Under the pieces are notes generated by a model. The model made no database searches, had not been told where the DNA came from, and worked only from the letters and a program-made list of their open reading frames with translations. This document shows positions 45,838 through 54,466 of a DNA stretch of 64,000 nt, piece after piece; position 1 is the first letter of the stretch, and every line of letters begins with the position of its first letter. The position numbers and the translations under genes were made by a program. The DNA is from Acinetobacter kyonggiensis (GTDB lineage Bacteria; Pseudomonadota; Gammaproteobacteria; Pseudomonadales; Moraxellaceae): assembly GCF_900107285.1 (NCBI RefSeq), contig NZ_FNPK01000003.1, forward strand, positions 62,001-126,000. The letters are read 5' to 3'.

Positions 45838-46614
45838 TCAACCATATTGTTTTTCTAAATATTTCACAATTTTTGCAGACTCAAACATCTTCACATCTGT
45901 ATTGGGATCGACCAAATACGGAACCTGAATATCACGCCCCATAATTTCGATCACTTTTTCACGCTTACCACCTTTTAACGGTTGATATTTTCCAGGTTTT
46001 AAACGTAACACTGCTGGCCCCATATCTTGCCAGCGCTCTTTGGGCACATTATGAAACTTAAAAGGTAATTCCAGTTCAGTTAATACACCACGTACAACTC
46101 GAGTAAATGGACTCGCTTCAAAACCCCATAATTCTAAAAGTTGCTCAGGTGCTTCCCGATCAATAATTTTTTGATTAATCCATACCCCACGTGCGCCATT
46201 GATCAAAGTACCCGCAAATGCAACGACAGGATATTTAGGATAGTCTGAATATTTTTTTGGCGTCTTACCACTTTTGCCGTAATACTTAAATAGATAATCG
46301 ATAATGTCTTTCGACTCATACATCTCGATCTCTGTATTTTCATCAATTAAAAATGGAAAGCGTAATTTCCCACCTTTTTCTTTGACAATTTTACGATATT
46401 TCGCTCCACCTTTTGGACATGGATAAACCTCGTAATCTAAATTTAATAAGGTTAATACTTCCCGTACACGACGACAAAATGGTGAACCTTCAAACTCATA
46501 AAGTTTAAGTGATTTTTCAGGCTGCTTGGGAAAAGCTGTGCCACTCACGCCACGTCCACCTGCGGTCAATGCTGAAGCTAAAGCTTGTACAACTTTAAGT
46601 TGATGATTCACCAT
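45838..46614 (-). CDS. Tandem glutathione S-transferase N-terminal domain protein
   Basis: A 258-residue protein with two thioredoxin-like GST-N domains in a row. Repeat 1 (about residues 34-115) has KLYEFEGSPFCRRVREVLTLLNLDYEVYPCPKGG and ends FPFLIDENTEIEMYESKDIIDYLFKYYG. Repeat 2 (about 160-258) has LELWGFEASPFTRVVRGVLTELELPFKFHNVPK and ends VPYLVDPNTDVKMFESAKIVKYLEKQYG. The first keeps a redox-type cysteine (SPFC), the second has threonine there (SPFT). No GST-C helical domain. Such proteins occur in proteobacteria and plants, mostly without a known function. It lies 30 bp after an RraA-like gene on the same strand. Confidence 0.88.
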   Translation of the reverse strand: MVNHQLKVVQALASALTAGGRGVSGTAFPKQPEKSLKLYEFEGSPFCRRVREVLTLLNLDYEVYPCPKGGAKYRKIVKEKGGKLRFPFLIDENTEIEMYESKDIIDYLFKYYGKSGKTPKKYSDYPKYPVVAFAGTLINGARGVWINQKIIDREAPEQLLELWGFEASPFTRVVRGVLTELELPFKFHNVPKERWQDMGPAVLRLKPGKYQPLKGGKREKVIEIMGRDIQVPYLVDPNTDVKMFESAKIVKYLEKQYG

Positions 46615-46644
46615 TTTTATCCTTATTTAATTTAATAATTTTCG

Positions 46645-47157
46645 TTATAAATCGACTAGTTTTTCTTTTGCAATCACGATTCCATTGTTATCTGCATAAA
46701 GATAATCACCAGAATTGATGGTCACGCCACCAAAATACAAAGTTAAATCTACTTCGCCAATGCCTTTACGATTACTTTTTTGAGGAATGGCAGCCAATGC
46801 ATGCACACCTAAATCTAATTCAGCAATCGCATCAACATCGCGGACACAGCCATAAATCACTACACCATTCCAGTGATTTTTAACGGCTGATTCTGCAATC
46901 ATATCCCCCATTAAAGCACAGCGCATTGAAGCACCACCATCGACCACAAGCACTTTACCTGTACCATCGGTTGCCAATAGTTCTTTAACACGTGAATTGT
47001 CTTCAAAGCATTTTACCGTCACCACCTGCCCGCCAAAACTTTTACGCGCCCCATAACTTTTAAAGCATTTACCATCCATCGATGGTGTAACCACTTGAAG
47101 GTCTTTCTCTGGATGATCATCCAATAAATCGCAAGTTACGAATGCTACATTAGACAC
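46645..47157 (-). CDS. rraA: RraA-like protein (RNase E regulator / class II aldolase fold)
   Basis: A 170-residue RraA-family protein. Conserved blocks: TCDLLDDHPE, SFGGQVVTVKCFEDNSRVKELL, GKVLVVDGGASMRCALMGDMIAESAVKNHWNGVVIYGCVRDVDAI and GDYLYADNNGIVIA. RraA binds and inhibits RNase E; close relatives are 4-hydroxy-4-methyl-2-oxoglutarate aldolases or oxaloacetate decarboxylases, and the split cannot be decided by eye. The start is the GTG at 47157, which has an AAGGGAG box six bases away and gives VSNVAF; an ATG at 47178 lacks a box and would overlap the upstream gene. Eleven bases after the NAD(P)-binding gene. Confidence 0.85.
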   Translation of the reverse strand: MSNVAFVTCDLLDDHPEKDLQVVTPSMDGKCFKSYGARKSFGGQVVTVKCFEDNSRVKELLATDGTGKVLVVDGGASMRCALMGDMIAESAVKNHWNGVVIYGCVRDVDAIAELDLGVHALAAIPQKSNRKGIGEVDLTLYFGGVTINSGDYLYADNNGIVIAKEKLVDL

Positions 47158-47168
47158 TTTTATCTCCC

Positions 47169-47834
47169 TTATTTGCACGTTTGTATGCGTAAATTATCAT
47201 AAATTTCAAACTTATCCGTTTGAGTTCGCGCTGCATCGACCATAGTATGAGCCACTTGTTCTGCTGTCACTGGCTTATATTTGAATGTATTAGGCACCAA
47301 ATGCGAAAATTTTCGATACAACTTCTGAGTCATATCCTCCAAAGCGCGTTGTTCTTGACGTTCACCTAATAACAGTGAAGGACGTAAGATGGACACACAT
47401 TTAAGATTTAAACTTTGGATATGATTTTCTAGTTCACCCTTCACCTTATTATAGAAAATTTTTGACTGCGCATTTGCACCCATCGCACTAATGAGTAAGT
47501 AATGAGTATCTGTCGTTTCAAATAAATCGGCAAAATGGGCATTCATTTCATAATCGACGTTATAAAAATTTTGCTTAGATCCTGCTTTTTTCAGCGTTGT
47601 TCCCAAACAACTAAATGCATGACTATAACCATTCGCATCTTCATCGTTCAACAATAGAAAATCATCTAAAATAAATTGTTGTACTTTTTTTAAAGATTTA
47701 AGCTCTATATCTTCATGTCGAACAATGGCTGTAATTTTCTCACAACTCTCAATCTGATTAAGTTGTTTTAGCAGTTCCCGCCCCACTAAACCTGTTGCTC
47801 CAATTACAATTACACTTTTAATTGATTTAGTCAT
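47169..47834 (-). CDS. NAD(P)-binding Rossmann protein (HTATIP2/YwnB-like)
   Basis: A 221-residue atypical short-chain dehydrogenase. The nucleotide-binding motif SVIVIGATGLVGRELLKQL (GxTGxxGxxL) is at the N-terminus, followed by HAFSCLGTTLKKAGSK and LLISAMGANAQSKIFYNKVKGELE, and SILRPSLLLGERQEQR. This pattern matches bacterial HTATIP2/NAD(P)H-binding proteins of unknown substrate. It is the first of three same-strand genes with short gaps (then RraA and tandem GST), probably one operon. Confidence 0.85.
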   Translation of the reverse strand: MTKSIKSVIVIGATGLVGRELLKQLNQIESCEKITAIVRHEDIELKSLKKVQQFILDDFLLLNDEDANGYSHAFSCLGTTLKKAGSKQNFYNVDYEMNAHFADLFETTDTHYLLISAMGANAQSKIFYNKVKGELENHIQSLNLKCVSILRPSLLLGERQEQRALEDMTQKLYRKFSHLVPNTFKYKPVTAEQVAHTMVDAARTQTDKFEIYDNLRIQTCK

Positions 47835-47913
47835 TTTTTAAACAATCTCTAGAGGTTATTACTAATCTAACGGTTTCTTTGGAATTTTTATGCATCTAAA
47901 ATGTTGTCAAAGC

Positions 47914-48018
47914 AAGTCAAGACTTGACTTAACGTCATAGTTTAATCACAATATGGCACTTGTTTACGGGCTGGTGATAATTCTTCTGATGAAGGTTTTC
48001 AGTTGCAATTTCAGCCCG
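47914..48018 (+). promoter_or_regulatory. rpsT control region: palindrome over -35 and leader hairpin
   Basis: A 17-base palindrome (AAGTCAAG-A-CTTGACTT, 47914-47930) contains a TTGACT -35-like hexamer at 47924-47929. Downstream, arms CGGGCTG (47967-47973) and CAGCCCG (48012-48018) can close a leader hairpin 30 bp before the start codon. The -10 is not clear. Confidence 0.5.
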
Positions 48019-48049
48019 CCCAGACCAATCTATTTCAAGGAGTGCACGA

Positions 48050-48316
48050 GTGGCAAACTCTGCTCAAGCTAAAAAACGTGCCCGTCAAAACGTTAAAGCA
48101 CGCAAACACAACGCTAGCTTACGTTCAATGGTTCGTACTTATTTAAAACGTACAGTAGCTGCTATTGCTGCTGGTGACTATGCTGTTGCTTCAGAAGCAT
48201 ACAAAACTGCTGTACCAGTAATCGACCGTATGGCTGATAAAGGCATCATCCATAAAAACAAAGCTGCTCGTCATAAGAGCCGTTTAAATGCACAAATTAA
48301 AGCTTTAGCTAACTAA
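48050..48316 (+). CDS. rpsT: 30S ribosomal protein S20
   Basis: An 88-residue S20, standard length. N-terminal [34 protein letters not shown] and C-terminal [22 protein letters not shown] are conserved. It starts with GTG behind a strong AAGGAG; E. coli rpsT uses UUG, and weak start codons are linked to S20 translational feedback. The leader contains a hairpin. A strong terminator follows. Confidence 0.98.
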   Translation: MANSAQAKKRARQNVKARKHNASLRSMVRTYLKRTVAAIAAGDYAVASEAYKTAVPVIDRMADKGIIHKNKAARHKSRLNAQIKALAN

Positions 48317-48332
48317 TTTATGCATATGAAAG

Positions 48333-48357
48333 AAGCCCTATATAGGGCTTTTTTTGT
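48333..48357 (+). terminator. Terminator of rpsT
   Basis: The palindrome AAGCCCTATATAGGGCTT followed by a T-run. Confidence 0.92.
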
Positions 48358-48382
48358 GTCTATTCATTATTCATATCATAAA

Positions 48383-48406
48383 AATAAGCCCTATATAGGG
48401 CTTATT
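48383..48406 (-). terminator. Terminator of the M66 protease gene
   Basis: Arms AATAAGCCCTAT and ATAGGGCTTATT lie 28 bp beyond the stop of the gene at 48434. The core repeats the rpsT terminator 33 bp away, a duplicated hairpin. Confidence 0.8.
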
Positions 48407-48433
48407 TTATTCACTCAACAATTTACAGTATGA

Positions 48434-51301
48434 CTATTTTGCTAAAATTTTCGATACCAACGGTAAATTTTTACCATTCGACATCGCCAAAATTAGACTA
48501 GGACTTTGTGGAACAATACTCCATTTCTGGTTATTACCACCCCCACAACCATACATGATAATTTCACCGCGCCCATCAGCACTTGGTGTATGACCACCAC
48601 TCAAGTCTAAACAACTATTCCCTTGACGCAGTTGTTGTGTATCACCATTTACAGTGGCTTGCCACATTTGACCCTGTACATCATTACTACATAAAGACAG
48701 TGTTGTAGCGTTGGTTAAGCATAAGTTTGGATATTGTTGACTGTGAATTTTACCAATTGCATCATGCACCCATAACGTCGATGCTTCACCTGTACAACCA
48801 TTTTTCCCACTCATATAAACATTCAATATTCCAGTATCAAGTTTCTCGACTTTAAGACAGCTATTGCCCATTTTTGGCATGACTAACATGCTTGCATTGG
48901 CAAGTGGAATATCATTCTTCAGACCAAGACTATCAACAAATTTATGAAACTCGTCTAATGCTTCAGTATTACCATTACTGAGGTCGTTATAATAAACATT
49001 CACCCAACGATTCAAACGGTAAATTTTAATTTGTTGCTGGGTATAACGTACCATTTCAGTTTGAGCATCTGGAGAGAACTCATCTTTAAAGCGACGATAA
49101 GAATCATAAAATAGTCTAAATGTCGGCGATAAATTAACGATTTCCTTACCCTTATTTTGCACAAATGCTTGATCCAGTTCTGGCATTTCAACACGTTTTA
49201 AAGCGGAATAACCATCTTCCTGACCAATACTCACATACGGTGACATAAGGTCTGCACTGACAGGAATCGCGATACTTGAAAGTTTGAGCGCTTGCTCATT
49301 GGCTTTTTGACAATATAAATCAACTGCTTGAGGTTGCTCACTTTGTGCTAAATTAATATGGAATTTATTAACACTATTGCCTTGCATACGATTAGGTGCC
49401 AATGCAATATTTTGCACACCACTGACAGACTGTACCTTCAACCAACAATTTTCAGCTGTACTGCCCGTATTGGCTTGCGGTAAATCAAATACATTCCCCC
49501 AGTTACCTCGTGCCGCAGGATAAATTAAACCCGACTGATTGACGGGATCATATCCACCCACAATGGTATATACAGGTACACTAAATAAACGCGGCTTTAG
49601 ATAATTTCCATCCGCACTGTTATACCAAACATTACTCGATTTCGTCGGTACTTTAGGCTGCGACACTTCCATCATTCGCGTTGTTTTATTCCACTTTTTA
49701 TAACCCGTCGCAGAGTCTTCGGCCCAAACATCACGATCAAATGCAGGCTGAATTTTTTGTTGCGTACTGTATCCAGTATAGTGGGTATAACGTGAAATCG
49801 AGCTGGCTGTCGCACCACCCGACATGGCATCCCAACCATATGCATACTTACCAAGGAAGTTGGGCACACCATTTGTACCATCACCCAAATTGGTGGTTCG
49901 CCAATTTAAATTTCCGCGCATTTTATTTCTAAAGGCAATATAACCCCAACCACTATCGGCATGATGTGCGGCCCAGAAATAATTTCCATCTTTTTCACCT
50001 GGATAGTGCCCTAAACCATAATGATGGCCAATCTCATGACTAAATTCATTCCCAACTGAATCATATAAAGTCAAAATACCATTACCACCACTTAGCCCAT
50101 GACTTTGTACACCATTGCTATAATTACCACTCGCATGATGAATAACAACACTTTGGGTTAGTTGCGGTTGTTCTTGGCTCTGCATAGATGAGCTGGTTAT
50201 GCCCCAGTTTGCAAGGTTAATGCCCGTACTAAAGGTAGATTTAGCGGTATTTTCACGCATGTCACCACTATACACATCACCCGTGGTTGCACTCGCTGAG
50301 TTATAAATAACACCACTTGCCACCATTACTTTGTCAAGCTTCATATCTTCATATTTACTGACAATCATGCGTGCTGCTGGAATGGTCTGAAAATAATCCG
50401 TGCCTGCCTTCTCAGGTTCTAGCAACATGTAATGACCAGCTGATTTCGGTGGCTCAGTTAACAAACCCAGTCGGATACTTTGAACCACCAACTCTCCCGG
50501 TGCTGCAAAATCAATGTCTTCTGAGCGTAAATCACCACTTTTTTCGTTTGCAGGATCAACAATTCGAATAGATAAACCCGGACGCACCTCAGTCCACTTT
50601 AATGCCGCTGACCACGCACGTTTTGAAAATTGTACTTGTGGTCGATCATCTGCATTAGACTGATCTGATAAAGAAATACGAGATGGCTCTTTCAGTCGAA
50701 TCGTTCTAATCAACTGATTATTAAAATATATTTCAGCATTTAATTTTTCAGGATCACCCATTTCAACAGTGGGTGTCACCAGAAGCAAAGCATCTTTTTC
50801 AGTGGTTAATCGTGGTAAAAATTTCGATTCATTATTATTAGGATTAACTACATGACTTTGTGCAAATTGCACCATAGCCGAAAAACTACCATTTAAGTCA
50901 TTTCTGATTTGGCGAACAAGTCCAAATTTATCAAAATCAAAAAAACCGATAATAGAATTATCCATGATATTTTTTTTAGGTTCTGGATATTTTGAAACAA
51001 TTGGTGGCTGTGTATCCCCACCCTCTGGCGTTTCTGGTGTACCACCATCTGGGGTTTCTGGTGTACCACCGTCTGGTGTTTCTGGCGTACTACCGTCTGG
51101 TGTTTCTGGCGTACTACCGTCTGGGGTTTCTGGTGTACCACCTTCTGGGGTTTCTGGTGTGCCATCCCCTGGAAGTTCATTTGTTCCATCCCCTGGAACT
51201 TTATTTGAAACCTCTCCTTCAGAACTACCAGAACCCCCACCACATGCCATAAGCATTATAGATAAAGTACACACAGTTAAATATTTAAACCGTAGTTGCA
51301 T
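48434..51301 (-). CDS. M66 (StcE/TagA-like) zinc metalloprotease lipoprotein with ricin-type C-terminus
   Basis: A 955-residue predicted surface or secreted lipoprotein. The signal peptide ends in a lipobox LMAC (Cys20), followed by a flexible linker with six copies of an 8-residue T-P-E-T-P-(D/E)-G-(G/S) repeat (about residues 45-92). A beta-rich N-terminal region follows. The catalytic site at residues 422-432 is HEIGHHYGLGH, the HExxHxxGxxH metzincin motif of the M66 family (StcE mucinase of E. coli, TagA of Vibrio). The last 140 residues (NSCLKVEKL...CLTNATTLSLCSNDVQGQMW...CLDLSGG...NQKWSIVP) form a ricin-B-type trefoil. It probably cleaves glycoproteins such as mucins and may leave by the type II system; neither is shown. 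The start at 51301 is preferred to 51337. Confidence 0.88.
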   Translation of the reverse strand: MQLRFKYLTVCTLSIMLMACGGGSGSSEGEVSNKVPGDGTNELPGDGTPETPEGGTPETPDGSTPETPDGSTPETPDGGTPETPDGGTPETPEGGDTQPPIVSKYPEPKKNIMDNSIIGFFDFDKFGLVRQIRNDLNGSFSAMVQFAQSHVVNPNNNESKFLPRLTTEKDALLLVTPTVEMGDPEKLNAEIYFNNQLIRTIRLKEPSRISLSDQSNADDRPQVQFSKRAWSAALKWTEVRPGLSIRIVDPANEKSGDLRSEDIDFAAPGELVVQSIRLGLLTEPPKSAGHYMLLEPEKAGTDYFQTIPAARMIVSKYEDMKLDKVMVASGVIYNSASATTGDVYSGDMRENTAKSTFSTGINLANWGITSSSMQSQEQPQLTQSVVIHHASGNYSNGVQSHGLSGGNGILTLYDSVGNEFSHEIGHHYGLGHYPGEKDGNYFWAAHHADSGWGYIAFRNKMRGNLNWRTTNLGDGTNGVPNFLGKYAYGWDAMSGGATASSISRYTHYTGYSTQQKIQPAFDRDVWAEDSATGYKKWNKTTRMMEVSQPKVPTKSSNVWYNSADGNYLKPRLFSVPVYTIVGGYDPVNQSGLIYPAARGNWGNVFDLPQANTGSTAENCWLKVQSVSGVQNIALAPNRMQGNSVNKFHINLAQSEQPQAVDLYCQKANEQALKLSSIAIPVSADLMSPYVSIGQEDGYSALKRVEMPELDQAFVQNKGKEIVNLSPTFRLFYDSYRRFKDEFSPDAQTEMVRYTQQQIKIYRLNRWVNVYYNDLSNGNTEALDEFHKFVDSLGLKNDIPLANASMLVMPKMGNSCLKVEKLDTGILNVYMSGKNGCTGEASTLWVHDAIGKIHSQQYPNLCLTNATTLSLCSNDVQGQMWQATVNGDTQQLRQGNSCLDLSGGHTPSADGRGEIIMYGCGGGNNQKWSIVPQSPSLILAMSNGKNLPLVSKILAK
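51027..51170 (-). repeat. Six tandem 24-bp repeats in the protease linker
   Basis: Six in-frame 24-bp units encode the T-P-E-T-P-D-G linker. The units at 51075-51098 and 51099-51122 are identical; the others differ at a few positions. Unit gain or loss by slippage would keep the reading frame. Confidence 0.9.
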
Positions 51302-51674
51302 CACATTCCCACCCCAATAGCACCATAACCTCTCCAAAAAGAAGAATTATGTGATCATATTAAAACTATATTAATCAATAACTTACAAAATAAATAATAT
51401 ATTAAAACAACAAGAGTAACCATTATAAAATATGTAAAATACCGCGCCAAATACCTGTATTTATTTGATTTATGTTTGATTTTTTTAATAAAACGAGAGC
51501 CTGTTAGAACATTTATTTATATGAAATATGTGAATTTATAAATGATTTAAAAAAGTTCGTGTATATAACACTCACTTCAATTTAGTTATTATTGCTACAG
51601 ATCAAATATTTATAATTTATTAAAAACTTGCTTTATAATTTTTTAGGTCCATGAATTTTTTATGCATATCTATT
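51302..51674. other. AT-rich intergenic region upstream of the M66 gene
   Basis: 373 bp, very AT-rich, between the protease start and the end of the phosphatase gene. It must hold the protease promoter. I see no gene and no convincing sigma-70 pair; a short AAATAC/GTATTT palindrome near 51449 is the only structure noted. Confidence 0.5.
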
Positions 51675-52412
51675 TTATTTTTCTAAATTTTGAAACTCAC
51701 GTATTGACAACTCATTCAATTCACCACGCCAAATCCATTTCAGTTTCGATTCCAAAAACTCATCGCCTTCAAACCAGACAAACAGACCTTCCATCATTCT
51801 AGGCCAGTCTTCCTGACTAACGGTATTACGCCCAGAAATCACTGCGATGATTGCTGCTAAAATCGTATCGTGACTCACTGCCAAACTTAAACCAAAATTA
51901 TCTTGTGGATGCGTGTTATAAATCAGTTCCAATACATCAACCACGCCAGAAATTGGATGTTTCATGCCCGGCAACGCATTTTTCACAAAACTATTAATAA
52001 AACCCAATGCACCCTGTTTTCGAAAATAAGGCCCAGCCTGCTTAATATCCAGTACAAAACTTCCCGGTTCGACCAACAAGCCTTGCTCGACAATCTCAAT
52101 ACAATGGGTGTTTTGCGCAAGTGTACTGGAATCAGCACCTTGAATCATTAAAGCGGCGGTATCGACACAGCGTTGTATCGGACTTGAAATACAGTGCTGA
52201 ATACTTCGGTCTGTATGATCAATTAAATAAGTTCCCCACGCCTGCGCCAAGTCACGACCTTGCGAGGTTAACTGTAAATCATAGCCAGCCAAACCCTGCC
52301 CAGCCACTACTTCACGAATAGAATGACGAGTAAATAAAGTGACAGGTGTTTTTGCATCGGGCAATAAATCAATTGCCTTCAACATACTTGCAGGGAGCAG
52401 CTCTAACGCCAT
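51675..52412 (-). CDS. Histidine phosphatase superfamily protein
   Basis: A 245-residue branch-2-like histidine phosphatase (phosphoglycerate mutase fold). The phospho-acceptor block is VTLFTRHSIREVVAGQG, with RHS in place of the usual RHG; the distal His is in LSLAVSHDTILAAIIAVI, followed by acid-type features of the acid phosphatase group. The substrate is unknown. The ATG at 52412 is preferred; an upstream start at 52442 adds ten residues without a clear box. Downstream of cysQ on the same strand, 54 bp away. Confidence 0.82.
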   Translation of the reverse strand: MALELLPASMLKAIDLLPDAKTPVTLFTRHSIREVVAGQGLAGYDLQLTSQGRDLAQAWGTYLIDHTDRSIQHCISSPIQRCVDTAALMIQGADSSTLAQNTHCIEIVEQGLLVEPGSFVLDIKQAGPYFRKQGALGFINSFVKNALPGMKHPISGVVDVLELIYNTHPQDNFGLSLAVSHDTILAAIIAVISGRNTVSQEDWPRMMEGLFVWFEGDEFLESKLKWIWRGELNELSIREFQNLEK

Positions 52413-52466
52413 GATCCAGCCAAAATAAACATGGTTCGGCACACTATAGCATGTTAAATCATCAGC

Positions 52467-53321
52467 TCAAGGTCTGTTTGCCATAAGTTCTAGCGCTTGA
52501 AATGCCAATTCTTTCATATCAATATTACGAAATGCAATAAAGCCACCATTTAACAAGCTATCCCGTTGATTATATAAAAAAGGACGGCCTTTTAAATCAA
52601 CCACTCCACCACCTATACGCTCAACCAGACATTGACCCGCACTGGTATCCCATTCACTAGTAGGATGAAACCGTGGGTAAATATCGACTTTCCCTTCAAG
52701 GATCATACAAAATTTATAAGCACTGCCTGCTTTAAACTCAGCAATGCTCACACTTTGTTTTAATATTTCTAAGTATTCAGCATATTTAGGTTTATCTTGA
52801 CTACTCTGACTTAAACCAATTCGAATCTCTGTCGATGGCTGATCTTCCACATATTCCTGCCATAGATCCGTTTGAATCTCAAATTTTAAAGGCAAACCTT
52901 GTTTTGGGCAGATATAAATCGCTTGCTCACCCGGAATAGCCAATATAGCAAAAGTAGTATGCGCACCCTCCACCAAACTTAAGTTAATTGTAAATTCAGG
53001 TCTCTTATGCAGAAATTCTTTCGTACCATCTAAAGGATCAAGCAACCAAAAGCTTTGCCACTGCTTACGTTCTGTATTGTCCCCTTCTTCTGACAATACA
53101 GGGATATCTGAGAAATTTTCTTGCAATGCTGTCGTGATAAATTCATTCACCCGATAATCCGCTTGGGTTACAGGTGAATTATCACTTTTTCTCTCAACAT
53201 CAAAGGCGACACCTGCACAATATGCTTGATATTCTGCTCGCAAAATTTCACATGCCTGTGTCACAATGGGAACCAACTGTAAAATCAAAGCATCTTGTGG
53301 TGCTGTTGTTGTTTTAAACAT
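52467..53321 (-). CDS. cysQ: 3'(2'),5'-bisphosphate nucleotidase CysQ
   Basis: A 284-residue Mg-dependent, Li-sensitive phosphatase of the inositol monophosphatase superfamily that recycles PAP from sulfate assimilation. Metal and catalytic motifs: LSEEGDN, WLLDPLDGTKEFLHKRPEFTINLSLVE and SEWDTSAGQCLVERIGG. Length is slightly over E. coli CysQ. Divergent from yrfG, with 13 bp between starts, so the two must share overlapping promoter sequence. Confidence 0.93.
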   Translation of the reverse strand: MFKTTTAPQDALILQLVPIVTQACEILRAEYQAYCAGVAFDVERKSDNSPVTQADYRVNEFITTALQENFSDIPVLSEEGDNTERKQWQSFWLLDPLDGTKEFLHKRPEFTINLSLVEGAHTTFAILAIPGEQAIYICPKQGLPLKFEIQTDLWQEYVEDQPSTEIRIGLSQSSQDKPKYAEYLEILKQSVSIAEFKAGSAYKFCMILEGKVDIYPRFHPTSEWDTSAGQCLVERIGGGVVDLKGRPFLYNQRDSLLNGGFIAFRNIDMKELAFQALELMANRP

Positions 53322-53334
53322 AGATTACCTTTAT

Positions 53335-54021
53335 ATGTCGAATTACTCAGAAAAACCGACCATCATCTTCGATATGGATGGTACGCTCCTTGATCTTGCT
53401 TATGATGATTTCATTTGGAATCATCAACTTCCACTTCGATATGCTGCCACACATGGTTGCACATTGGAACAAAGCACCCAAGCCCTATTTCAGTTTTATC
53501 AAGAACATAATCATACCCTAAATTGGTATTCGACCCGTTTTTGGAGCTCAAAAGTAGCTGTCGACACCCTTGCATTGCAACAAGAATTTAAACACAACGT
53601 TGCTTTACGTGCAGGCTGTTTGGAATTACTCGATTATTTAAAATCAAATGGTTATTCCTGCTGGATTGCAACCAATGCCGATTGTGAGGGTTTAAAGTTT
53701 AAACTTGAACAAACCCAAATAGCCCATTATTTTGATGTGATTATCAGCAGCGAAAGTATCGGCTATGCCAAAGAATATCCCGAATTTTGGCAACAGCTAC
53801 ACGCACTACATCCCTTCCAAATCAATCAAGCCTATTTTATTGATGACACAGAAAAAGTTCTTAATGGAGCAGAAAAATTTGGTCTTCAGCATTTGATTAC
53901 CATTGCGCAGCCCTCATCTAAAGGACAGATAAGATCTGAAAGCCCTTATCCGATTTTAAATCATTTAACTGACTTTATTGCAATATTGGAACAAGCTGAG
54001 GATCTGAAAAAATATGCCTAA
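53335..54021 (+). CDS. yrfG: HAD-family GMP/IMP nucleotidase (YrfG-like)
   Basis: A 228-residue HAD phosphatase. The nucleophile motif is IIFDMDGTLLDLAYDDFIWNHQLP, motif II is CWIATNADCEGLKF, and motif IV is AYFIDDTEKVLNGA. It matches E. coli YrfG, a purine 5'-nucleotidase. The ATG at 53335 is chosen; an earlier in-frame start at 53266 lies inside cysQ. It overlaps hslR by eight bases, the same yrfG-hslR pair as in E. coli. Confidence 0.9.
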   Translation: MSNYSEKPTIIFDMDGTLLDLAYDDFIWNHQLPLRYAATHGCTLEQSTQALFQFYQEHNHTLNWYSTRFWSSKVAVDTLALQQEFKHNVALRAGCLELLDYLKSNGYSCWIATNADCEGLKFKLEQTQIAHYFDVIISSESIGYAKEYPEFWQQLHALHPFQINQAYFIDDTEKVLNGAEKFGLQHLITIAQPSSKGQIRSESPYPILNHLTDFIAILEQAEDLKKYA

Positions 54022-54436
54022 TCTCTCTCAACAAAACAACGTTGAAAGTATGCGTGTTGATAAATGGCTTTGGGTTGCACGTTTTTTTAAAACACGCTCA
54101 ATCTCGAAGGCTGCCATTGAAGGTGGTAAGGTTCACCATAATAGTGAACGTGTTAAAGTATCGAAAGAAGTTCGTGTTGGCATGGAACTGACCATTCAAC
54201 AAGGTTTCGACCGAAAAACCATTGTGATCAAAGCATTGTCGGCTATACGCGGTGCAGCACCAATTGCACAACAACTTTATGCAGAAACAGAAGTCAGTAT
54301 TGCGCGACGAGAGTTGCTTGCAACACAAAGAAAGTTGCATAATCTAGCCCGACCTGAACATCGACCAAGTAAAAAAGATCGACGACAAATCAGTAAATTT
54401 AAACAAGACAATAATCAGCAGTCTGACCAAAGCTGA
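54014..54436 (+). CDS. hslR: Heat-shock ribosome-associated protein Hsp15
   Basis: A 140-residue S4-domain RNA-binding protein (MRVDKWLWVARFFKTRSISKAAIEGGKVHHNSERVKVSKEVRVG) with a basic C-terminal tail (RPEHRPSKKDRRQISKFKQDNN). Hsp15 rescues stalled 50S subunits carrying a nascent chain. The frame starts at 54014; an ATG at 54050 begins the S4 domain itself. It overlaps yrfG and lies 162 bp before recA. Confidence 0.92.
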   Translation: MPNLSQQNNVESMRVDKWLWVARFFKTRSISKAAIEGGKVHHNSERVKVSKEVRVGMELTIQQGFDRKTIVIKALSAIRGAAPIAQQLYAETEVSIARRELLATQRKLHNLARPEHRPSKKDRRQISKFKQDNNQQSDQS

Positions 54437-54466
54437 TCTTATAATGATGATTAATTTAAGCGTCAT

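Noticed and set aside
50893..51320. Several long frames on both strands opposite the protease linker, rich in Pro/Gly/Ser/Val or His/Leu.
   Set aside because: They arise from the 24-bp repeat array being open in all frames. The lipoprotein frame has the signal peptide and the domains.
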